A DNA stretch of 64,000 bases from Candidatus Scybalocola faecigallinarum (GCA_018711005.1 DVIT01000019.1:1-64000); one strand, 5' to 3'. Shown: positions 50,600-58,742, counted from the stretch's first letter. The notes: generated from the letters alone by a model not told the origin. Numbers and translations are program-made.

Positions 50600-51277
50600 T
50601 TAATCAGTCCCGGCATCAACAGCCAGCACAAAGCAGCTGTTCCCGGCACACTCTCCCATAATGCTGCGATTATTTGTAATATTGGTACAATCCCCCGCTT
50701 CCCGAACCGGGCGGATAAATACATATTCTCCGAACTCTTCTTTACATTCAGGCATTTTCCGAACTATGTCTCTATCTGAGATCTTCCTTTTCCTAAGGGC
50801 AAATGTGATTCCCCACCGCCGCTGTTCATCTGTTTCATCCATGGACTTAAAGGGACCGAGATATTCTGCCTTTACATCAGCCAGGCCACGGGACAGTTTT
50901 GTAATCTGGGAAACCAGCTTTCTGGCAGCAGTCCAGTCATTTCTGATGGCCTCATCTGTATAAAACAGCCGCGTATCCTGGTCTTTAAAGGCATACTTGC
51001 AAATTTTGTAAATCATGTATTCCTCTACTTTTGCTTTCACACGCACAAAAGGATACTTGATCAATGATCCGTGTTCGCCCTTATGCCGGCTTATCCCTGC
51101 CAGTGCGCCTATATAACCCAAAGCCCCTTGTCTCTGGGGACTCATTTTCTTATATTTTTCCATATAGCTCTGCACCGCTTCCGGATTCGGGGATTCCATA
51201 GCCCTGAAAAATTCTTCCATATCCACTGCTTTTATGTACTTAAATGCCCATAAATCCTGCCAGTCCAACAAGATCAC
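50600..51277 (-). CDS. Hypothetical protein in two-component operon
   Basis: 225 aa ORF 15 nt upstream of histidine kinase, same strand; no family recognised. Confidence 0.6.
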   Translation of the reverse strand: MILLDWQDLWAFKYIKAVDMEEFFRAMESPNPEAVQSYMEKYKKMSPQRQGALGYIGALAGISRHKGEHGSLIKYPFVRVKAKVEEYMIYKICKYAFKDQDTRLFYTDEAIRNDWTAARKLVSQITKLSRGLADVKAEYLGPFKSMDETDEQRRWGITFALRKRKISDRDIVRKMPECKEEFGEYVFIRPVREAGDCTNITNNRSIMGECAGNSCFVLAVDAGTD

Positions 51278-51529
51278 CGTCTTTCTGAAAATCCTGCGTA
51301 ACAGTTCAGCCAGGTCTGCCTTCCGGCATATACATCATGGGGTTCGAAAAAGCTCTGACACATAAAGGCAGACATGGTGTTATGAGCCGGGATGATATAT
51401 GCTGATCACCCCGGCTCCTACTGTCACATTTCTTTAATTTTCAGAATAACATAACTTTATACTTTGGACAATTCCCCCTTATTCCCATAAATTATGGGAA
51501 TGAACTGACGGGCCCGTTCACAAAAAAAA

Positions 51530-51568
51530 CTCCGGTCTCCTGCAGTGGAGGAACTGGAGCTTTTTTTA
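51530..51568. terminator. Intrinsic terminator downstream of tRNA-Cys
   Basis: AAACTCCggtcTCCtgcagtGGAggaactGGAGctttttt. Confidence 0.6.
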
Positions 51569-51597
51569 TTATCAAAAGTTTCTTTATTATTCAATAA

Positions 51598-51669
51598 AGG
51601 CGCAGGCCGGATTTGAACCGGCGAATCAAGGTGTTGCAGACCTTTGCCTTACCACTTGGCTACTACGCC
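51598..51669 (-). tRNA. tRNA-Cys (GCA)
   Basis: Reverse complement GGCGTAGTAGCCAAGTGGTAAGGCAAAGGTCTGCAACACCTTGATTCGCCGGTTCAAATCCGGCCTGCGCCT folds as cloverleaf; anticodon GCA. Confidence 0.95.
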
Positions 51670-51912
51670 ACGGCATCTTCCCAGGACGTCTGGCCCTGAT
51701 CAAAATCACTAAAATGGATTTCCTGATGCTATTATATTATAGCAATCTGAAAATTATTCGTCAATAAAAAACTTATCTTTTTTACGGCCGCAGGTAACAG
51801 TTCGTTACTGTTTACACAGCAGCCAGACACTTGCTGTATGGCTGCGTAAGAACGTGATTCAGGTGTTCGCAGGCTTCTTTTGCGAAGCAAAATTTCAAAT
51901 AAGCCTGTGAAA

Positions 51913-51946
51913 GTTACTGTTTACTGGCTTGCCAGTGAACAGTAAC
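51913..51946. repeat. P2 palindrome (copy 1)
   Basis: GTTACTGTTTACTGGCttGCCAGTGAACAGTAAC. Confidence 0.9.
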
Positions 51947-51970
51947 AACAGTTCAGCCAGCTGAACTGTT
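51947..51970. repeat. P1 palindrome directly abutting P2
   Basis: AACAGTTCAGCCAGCTGAACTGTT. Confidence 0.9.
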
Positions 51971-51972
51971 AC

Positions 51973-52144
51973 AACCACGAACCCTGCCTGCGGCGTGGGC
52001 GTAAATATCCAGCTTGCGCTGCGGGACTGCTACGACATGGTACAGCGCCGTGCCGAGGATGCCATGCGCAGTATTACCCTACAGGAAATTTTGGACCGGT
52101 ATGAAGAAAAACTCTCCCATTTGGGAGAAAAAATTTCTAAATAG
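51973..52144 (+). pseudogene. C-terminal gene fragment of unidentified protein, truncated by palindrome cluster
   Basis: Frame TTNPACGVGVNIQLALRDCYDMVQRRAEDAMRSITLQEILDRYEEKLSHLGEKISK* has coding-like composition but no start. Confidence 0.45.
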
Positions 52145-52236
52145 GCAATACAAGGGCCTTATACCAGACTATACTAAGACCAGAAAAGCCGATACCCCAT
52201 AGGGGTATCCTTTCAATTAAGAAGGAGGAACTCAAT

Positions 52237-52430
52237 ATGAAACTTGGCATTATCCGTTGTATGCAGACAGAAGACTACTGCCCCGGGAGCCTGGATTTCC
52301 ATACTATCCGAAATCGTAAAGGCGCATTTGAAGGGGAGGATGACATCCAACTAATAGGTTTTATCAACTGCGGCGGCTGCCCGGCAGGCAGCTGCCCGTA
52401 TAAACGCCGCCTGCCGGGCGAATCGGGTAT
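52237..52430 (+). pseudogene. CGGC domain-containing protein, 3'-truncated
   Basis: MKLGIIRCMQTEDYCPGSLDFHTIRNRKGAFEGEDDIQLIGFINCGGCP then diverges at an inverted repeat. Confidence 0.65.
52384..52425. repeat. Inverted repeat at CGGC truncation point
   Basis: GCCCGGCAGGC..GCCTGCCGGGC perfect 11-bp arms (approximate coordinates). Confidence 0.75.
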
Positions 52431-52431
52431 T

Positions 52432-53358
52432 TCAAAATATAATATGGATACCTTTACTTATCATTTGATCCGCCATTTCTTCACGACTTAAAGATATAAC
52501 GCTGCTCCTTAAGTCATAGATCCGGGTTCCCAATACTTTAATATTACCGCTTCCGCCGAACTTTAATATTTCTATCAACAGGTCCCTGTCTGTGACATAT
52601 CCTTCCCCATATAAAATCTGTGCCAGCTTTGGTGTACTGAATAGGATAATCTTTTTTCCCCGGAACTGGCGATTTGTTTTCTTAAACAGCCCATCGATCT
52701 TTCCTGCCGCATTTTTATCATCTGTAATGACGCAAAACTTTCCATCTTCTTCACCTGGAAGCTGCGACAGAATATGCAGACAAATTCCCAGCAATTCTTC
52801 CCCAAGATTATCGCCAGACTCCTTATTTGCCCTTACAGAAGAAAAGAATCTTCTATATACTTCTCTATTATCCAGATTACGTCCCTTTATCACCATATTG
52901 CTTAACGCTCCATCTTCATTAAGCGTCTTTGTGATGGTGCTTACAGGGCCTCTCATCATTCTCACAGACCATACCAGGAAATTGTTAATGGCAGCATGTG
53001 TACTAAAGCAAATCTCCATGACCTGAAAAAGATCCTCTTCATAAATAACATACAGGCTCAGCCCTGATTGACTGATTTTCCTGAAATACTGAATATATTC
53101 CTGATTCAGGATACCGCTGCTTGATGCTAATTCCATAAGGATGCACCGTGTAATGACGATGATACCATCTTTCTCTTTTATGTATGCTAAAATACGGTCA
53201 ATACTCTCCCCATCCATGTTAGCATGATAGCGAAAAGAACAGGCATCATAAAAAAAGCATTTTTTCTTACGAAAAATATCCTGGATAAATCCCTCTCTAC
53301 TTACATAAGGTTCCAATTCCCTCCAGTTATCCGGAACTTCTTTGTAGACTGTTCCCAT
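52432..53358 (-). CDS. PIN-like domain protein (putative toxin)
   Basis: FFYDACSF, ITRCILMELASSS, FCVITDDKNA match PIN D..E..D motif spacing; operon with XRE and ImmA/IrrE genes. Confidence 0.65.
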   Translation of the reverse strand: MGTVYKEVPDNWRELEPYVSREGFIQDIFRKKKCFFYDACSFRYHANMDGESIDRILAYIKEKDGIIVITRCILMELASSSGILNQEYIQYFRKISQSGLSLYVIYEEDLFQVMEICFSTHAAINNFLVWSVRMMRGPVSTITKTLNEDGALSNMVIKGRNLDNREVYRRFFSSVRANKESGDNLGEELLGICLHILSQLPGEEDGKFCVITDDKNAAGKIDGLFKKTNRQFRGKKIILFSTPKLAQILYGEGYVTDRDLLIEILKFGGSGNIKVLGTRIYDLRSSVISLSREEMADQMISKGIHIIF

Positions 53359-53361
53359 AAG

Positions 53362-54165
53362 CTATTCCCCCTTTATCTCAGAATAAAGGGTCCGCATATT
53401 TTTCATCACCTTTTCCAACGTTCTTTCATTCAAATAGGAATCCTGAATATATTCTTTTCCACAACGTTCTACAAGCGCTTCCAGTTGAGGAAAATCATCC
53501 TTCTTAGACGGGTTCAAAATAGACGCGTCCAGCCACAGCTCATCAAATCGATTTCTGACAAATGCTCTGTCAACATTCAAAAGTTTTTCGGATAGAGTGT
53601 TAGAGTCCGGCAGTTCAAGTTCGTAACAACGAATCAGAACTGCCATATAGGGTACCTGATAATAATTCATTAATCGTATGATCGTATCCTGTTCGTTTCC
53701 CTCGGACTCCTTTTTGAATAAGCCATACATCTGCCGAAAGCTCGTTTCCGGCATCAGCAGCATCCCCGCAAATAAATTTGCCGCAAATTCCTCTTCATGT
53801 TCAAAATAGTGATCATTGGCAAATTCTACCTTTGATTTAAACTCACTTCTTTTAAAAAACACATGATATATCTCATGACAAATGGCAAAATTCGCGTTTA
53901 CTTTGGGCAAAGAAGTATTTATCAAAATATAGCCTAACCCATCTCCCCTGTAACAAAGCGCGCCGATTTCATCATCCGCAAAAGGCAATTCAAGAACCAG
54001 AAATCCCTTCCTCTGAAAAGCGGGTCGTACAATCTGCAAAATATTAAGCACATCCTGAGCGCTGCTGATTCCAGTGAATGAGTAAAATTTTTTCACCTTA
54101 GATTCAATATCTTTCCGATTATCCGTACTATATTGAATAATCTTCCTTAAACGTTCAATATTCAT
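53362..54165 (-). CDS. ImmA/IrrE family metallo-endopeptidase
   Basis: NFAICHEIYHVFFKRSEF..EEEFAANLFAGMLLMPETSF. Confidence 0.93.
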   Translation of the reverse strand: MNIERLRKIIQYSTDNRKDIESKVKKFYSFTGISSAQDVLNILQIVRPAFQRKGFLVLELPFADDEIGALCYRGDGLGYILINTSLPKVNANFAICHEIYHVFFKRSEFKSKVEFANDHYFEHEEEFAANLFAGMLLMPETSFRQMYGLFKKESEGNEQDTIIRLMNYYQVPYMAVLIRCYELELPDSNTLSEKLLNVDRAFVRNRFDELWLDASILNPSKKDDFPQLEALVERCGKEYIQDSYLNERTLEKVMKNMRTLYSEIKGE

Positions 54166-54542
54166 GTATTATCCTCCGAAATATTTACAAATCGGTATTT
54201 GGCACTCATAACTTCATCAATATTTTCCATTAACTGTAATAATTTATTTGCGATCTGTTCCTGCTTTTGGGTTGGCTCACCAGCATAAAAAGATATTTTT
54301 TCAGGCTCAAAATCCATGATCCTCGGGACACAAAATGTATCATTTAAAAAGAATTCTATCTTCTTTCCCAATGCATTGGCTATCTTTTCCATATCGGTAG
54401 CGCTCACATCTTGTGTCCCGGTCAAAATACGTGATAACTTATTTTTATCTATCCCGGTCTTTAAACTTATATATGTCTGTTTGATTTTCATTTGCGACAG
54501 ATAAGCATTCACATTCTCAATATACTTTGTCATAACATTCAC
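54162..54542 (-). CDS. XRE/HTH family transcriptional regulator (putative antitoxin)
   Basis: MKIKQTYISLKTGIDKNKLSRILTGTQDVSATDMEKIANALGKKIEFFL; 4-nt overlap with downstream gene. Confidence 0.9.
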   Translation of the reverse strand: MNVMTKYIENVNAYLSQMKIKQTYISLKTGIDKNKLSRILTGTQDVSATDMEKIANALGKKIEFFLNDTFCVPRIMDFEPEKISFYAGEPTQKQEQIANKLLQLMENIDEVMSAKYRFVNISEDNT

Positions 54543-54763
54543 CCCATTTCTCTTGTTTTATAGTATTTCCTGACACTTTATATTATACACTTTTTCTTCA
54601 ACAGTTCAAGCATCGCATCTTATTTTTTAAGATTTCCTTGAGATAAATTTTGATTTTACTCTTATTTATCTTTTATAGTTCATATAAAATCTTATTTTTT
54701 GACATTTAAAATCAAAACCTTCATTCTGGACGTATCATACTGTACCAGTTCAGACAGCTGGAG

Positions 54764-54797
54764 GTTACTGTTTACTGGCAAGCCAGTAAACAGTAAC
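54764..54797. repeat. P2 palindrome (copy 2)
   Basis: GTTACTGTTTACTGGCAAGCCAGTAAACAGTAAC, perfect 16-bp arms. Confidence 0.95.
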
Positions 54798-54816
54798 AAA
54801 AATAGAATATTCCCTA

Positions 54817-54845
54817 TTGAAAAACATCCGCCGTTTCTTTATACT
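54817..54845 (+). promoter_or_regulatory. Predicted promoter of rpn copy B
   Basis: TTGAAA (54817-54822), 17-nt spacer, TATACT (54840-54845). Confidence 0.55.
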
Positions 54846-54862
54846 ATAAGTACATAGGATTC

Positions 54863-54993
54863 GTACCCGTTCAGTCCGCTGAACGGGTACATGCAAAAAT
54901 CCATTTAAAATCGCCTGCGGCGATGGAATTTTTGCGCCCCTGAATCACTTTCTCACGGTCTGCCCAGTAAATACGCAGACCTGAATGAACTTA
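54863..54993 (+). repeat. Three-hairpin repeat element, copy C (5' UTR of rpn B)
   Basis: GTACCCGTTC..GAACGGGTAC, GCAAAAATCC..GGAATTTTTGC, GGTCTGCCCA..TACGCAGACC; flanked by CATAGGATTC (54853-54862) and CACAGGATTC (54994-55003). Confidence 0.88.
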
Positions 54994-55011
54994 CACAGGA
55001 TTCCTCTATAT

Positions 55012-56036
55012 ATGGAGGAATACATATTGTCAAATGAATTTCAAAAACTAACAATTAAGGATTCTTTTATGTTTGCTGCGGTCATGTCCGATGAGGAACA
55101 ATGCCGGAAATTGCTGGAAATTGCTCTGGACATGAAAATTTTAAGTGTCAGGGTCATCACGGAAAAGACCTTTTCCTATCATCCGGATTACCATGGGGTA
55201 CGACTGGATGTGTTTGCCGTAGAGAATGACACTCAGAGACATTTTAACGTGGAAATGCAGGTGGAACGGCCAAAATCCCTTCCCCGAAGGACCAGGTACT
55301 ATCATTCTCAGATGGATATGGATCTTTTAGCAGCCGGAGCGGATTATAATCTTCTTCCCAATACCTATGTGATCTTTATCTGTGATTTTGCCATCTTCCA
55401 CTCCGGTCCCAGATTATATCGGTACACATTCCACAATCGGTGTGATGAAGATGGAAGAGTATTGGATGACGGACACATCACCATCTTGTTAAGTGTAACA
55501 GTTCAGCCCGCTGAACTGTTACCTGCAAAAATCCATTTAAAATCGCCTTCGGCGATGGGATTTTTGCACTCTTGAATCATTTTCTCACGGTCTGCGCAGT
55601 AGATGCGCAGACCTGGATTAACTGTTACTATTAAATAGAAGAAAATGATCCTGAAATTTCATCTGCTTTAAGGCATTTCTTAAAGTATGTGGAAAATCCC
55701 GAAAATCCATCCAAAGACACCGCCAATGACAGTTATGTCCGTTCTCTTTCGGCGCAGATCGCAGCCATCAAAAGAAGCCGCAGCTGGGAGGCGAAGTATG
55801 TGCTATTCAAAGAAATCATGAACCAGCAGTGGCAAGCCGGACATCAGGAAGGACTCCTGGAAGGGCGCATTGCTACTCTGCAGGAAGTTATTTTTGAGAG
55901 CTTAGAGCAGTATGGGACATTGCCTGAAACACTTGTATCAAAAATCAGGAACGAAAAAGATGAGTCTGTTCTGAAAAGCTGGCGCCGTACCGCGTCAAAG
56001 GCAGCATCTTTAGAGGATTTTACAAAGAATATGTAA
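55012..56036 (+). pseudogene. Rpn family recombination-promoting nuclease / putative transposase, copy B, interrupted by hairpin element
   Basis: MEEYILSNEFQKLTIKDSFMFAAVMSDEEQCRKLLEIALDMKILSV..GVRLDVFAVENDTQRHFNVEMQ; reading frame broken at 55495, resumes after 55628 (EENDPEISSALRHFLKYVENPE...). Confidence 0.88.
55495..55628 (+). repeat. Three-hairpin repeat element, copy B (inserted in rpn B coding sequence)
   Basis: HP1 GTAACAGTTCAGCCCGCTGAACTGTTAC 55495-55522; HP2 GCAAAAATCC..GGGATTTTTGC 55525-55567; HP3 GGTCTGCGCAgtagaTGCGCAGACC 55589-55613; right end AACTGTTAC. Confidence 0.93.
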
Positions 56037-56274
56037 ACAAACTGCAACCGGAAGATCTCTTGACGGTATACGCCTGAGTTTTTGAAGGTATCCGCCCCAG
56101 TTTTTCCAAAACACAAAAGATAAGGTGAGAAGGATCACAGGAAAACCCGTTAAACTAGCCTGGCCTTTTGAACCCAGCTTAAGACATTCTCTTATGCTTA
56201 CGGTTTAAGGCAGGTTCTGGATAAACCAGAGGAATCCTGTGCTCACTGCAGATAAAAAGAAAATATGATTTTCA

Positions 56275-56345
56275 GAACGGATAGGCGAAGAATCTGTAAC
56301 AGTTCAGCCAGCTGAACTGTTACAAGAATCTTCACCTATCCGTTC
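56275..56345. repeat. 71-bp nested palindrome with P1 core
   Basis: GAACGGATAGGCGAAGAATCT[GTAACAGTTCAGCCAGCTGAACTGTTAC]AAGAATCTTCACCTATCCGTTC. Confidence 0.92.
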
Positions 56346-56513
56346 CTCGTATCATCCGCTTTAAATATCTTCCTCCATTAAGATTTGTTAAGAAGCCTTT
56401 CAGAATCTGTTAAGGTACCGGTGCCATAATAAGAACCATCAAAGGGAAAAAGAAATCCCATAAGGGATGCCCCTTATGCTGAACAAAGGTCAGCATAACA
56501 AATCAAGAAAGGT

Positions 56514-56804
56514 ATGATTTTGACTATGGCAGGAGCGCTGGCTTTCTCTATGGCAGCCTGCACAAGCTCGGGAAGTTCTTCTTCTACCAAGAGTACAACA
56601 AGCAGCACCCGAAGCTCCGGAAGTTCCACAAGGCAGTCCAGCTCCTCTGGAAGCTCTACAAGACAGTCCGACTCAACCAGCGGAAGCCGTCGCCAGACAA
56701 CAAGCTCTGACACTCAGGACTCCACCACAGCTCAAAGTGAAACAACCACACAGAGCAGCGCTGGCAGCAATTCCTCATCCCAGAGCTCCAGAAGCTCTAA
56801 CTAA
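56514..56804 (+). CDS. Small Ser/Thr-rich putative lipoprotein
   Basis: MILTMAGALAFSMAACTSSGSSSSTKSTTSS...; lipobox-like MAAC followed by ~80 aa of low-complexity S/T/Q/R. Confidence 0.55.
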   Translation: MILTMAGALAFSMAACTSSGSSSSTKSTTSSTRSSGSSTRQSSSSGSSTRQSDSTSGSRRQTTSSDTQDSTTAQSETTTQSSAGSNSSSQSSRSSN

Positions 56805-56912
56805 GCGGCAGCTTTACCTGACAGGCAGGGGGGCTAAAGGACAGCCCGCAGGATATGACATTTCAGGAAGCTCCTCTGCCGGGACCTCCATAGCAGTCAA
56901 AAGGTATGGTCA

Positions 56913-57626
56913 ATGATGGAAACGATTTTAATTATTGAAGATGACGGAGATATTCGGGAAGGCGTCCGGATACTTCTGGAAGGAGAAGGCTATCATATAT
57001 TAGAAGCGGAAAACGGCAAACAGGGACTTTCCCTCCTGTCCGAAAATCCGGATCTGATCATCCTGGATGTGATGATGCCGGGAATGTCCGGTTTAAAAAC
57101 CTGCGAGGAGATCCACAAGGTCTCTTTTGTCCCGGTACTGTTTTTAACAGCAAAATCCCAGGAATCCGATAAACTGATCGGACTTATGGCCGGCGGTGAT
57201 GACTATTTGTCTAAACCATTTTCTTATGCCGAGCTTTTAGGCCGTGTCAAGGCGCTGATCCGCCGTTGGAAGATCTACCGGGGCAAAGAAGATGATGAAC
57301 CGGCGTCTCCGGATAAATATGTGGCGCAAAGCGGCATACGCATTAATGAGAATTTTAATGAAATTTTTGTCAATGGCAGCGCCGTAGAGCTTTCAGATAT
57401 TGAGTATCACATCCTGCTCCTTATGATGCGGCATCCCGGAAAGATATTTTCCGCCCAGAACTTATATGAAAGTGTCTGGAATGAGCCATATTTTTATAAT
57501 TGCAACGGAACCGTCATGGTACATATCCGAAAACTGCGTGTGAAGATCGAGGAGGACGCTCAAAATCCGCAAAAGATCATCACTGTATGGGGAAAGGGGT
57601 ATCGTTTTGGGAAAAATGAAGGCTAA
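56913..57626 (+). CDS. Response regulator, OmpR/PhoB family
   Basis: ILIIEDDGDIREGVRILLEGEGYHILEAENG..LIILDVMMPGMSG; winged-helix C-term. Confidence 0.93.
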   Translation: MMETILIIEDDGDIREGVRILLEGEGYHILEAENGKQGLSLLSENPDLIILDVMMPGMSGLKTCEEIHKVSFVPVLFLTAKSQESDKLIGLMAGGDDYLSKPFSYAELLGRVKALIRRWKIYRGKEDDEPASPDKYVAQSGIRINENFNEIFVNGSAVELSDIEYHILLLMMRHPGKIFSAQNLYESVWNEPYFYNCNGTVMVHIRKLRVKIEEDAQNPQKIITVWGKGYRFGKNEG

Positions 57627-58595
57627 GCGGACCTCTTTATATATCCGGCTGGCAAAGCTGCTCATGGCAGGTATTGTTATTGCCGCCGCCTTTTTCCTGC
57701 TGATCCAGTGGGCGTCGGACCGGGCGATCGTGTATTTTTTGCGAGAAACAAACTATATCCAAAACGCCAGCGACCGGGCCGCTTCAGATCTTCAGGAATA
57801 TATTACGAAAAATAACCTTTCCTCCCAGGATACAACAGAGCTGACCCAGTGGGTCCGCCAGCAGAAAGTGATTTCTATCCGGGTTTATAAAAATGAGATC
57901 CTGGTTTATGATTCCAACTATCCGGATGAAGCCGTCTGGGACGCGGACGCCCAGGGGGGCTACTATTCCTGGGAATCCTACTATACATTAACCTTTTCCG
58001 ATGGGAAGGCCGATATATTTCTTAGATGATATATACAGAAATACTTCGCAAAAAAGAAATAAAAGACACAGGGCAGATTCAGGAATATATTGAAAAGATC
58101 GACCGAAAGGCCCATCAGATCAAACAGCTTTCAGATAATATTTTTGAATATGCCCTGATCACAGAAGAAACGGAGGTGAAGCTTGGCAATCCTGAGCCTC
58201 TGGAATCCGTATTTTATGATCTGCTGTCTGAGGCGGCATTTTATCTGACGGAGCATGGCTATACGCCGGACATCCGGCTGGAAAAAGGCGGCGGCAATAT
58301 TCGGGTAAATATGGAATATATTAACCGCATCTTGGATAACCTGGTTTCAAATATTATAAAATATGCCGACCATTCCAGTCCTGTTGTCATCCGCTCCGTA
58401 TACGGGGACAAAGAAGGAGGCTTAAGCTTTGAAAACCAAAAAAACGAAAACTCCTCTCTCTCAAAGAAAAAAGAGGAAAGTACCAATATCGGTATACACA
58501 ATATTTGTAAAATGATGAAAAAAATGCACGGGTACTGTAAAGTAGAACAAAATACGCACACCTTTAAAATACTGCTTCAGTTCCCCTACGCATAG
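57607..58595 (+). pseudogene. Sensor histidine kinase, internally deleted and frameshifted
   Basis: N-term TM/sensor ORF 57607-58029 ends before any H-box; second ORF 58026-58595 starts after where an H-box would be (YTEILRKKEIKDTGQIQEYIEKIDRKAHQIKQLSDNIFEYA) with N-box NRILDNLVSNIIKYA. Confidence 0.75.
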
Positions 58596-58742
58596 TTGAT
58601 AAATTTCTTCATAACTCCTTGTTTTTATAAAAGAGAAGGAATAGCCAAAAGCTTTTGGTGCAGGCTTTGGCTACTCCTTCTCTTTTTTAAACTGCTCCCG
58701 GTACTGCTGGGGCGTCATATGCTCCTCGCCCTTCCCCATTTT

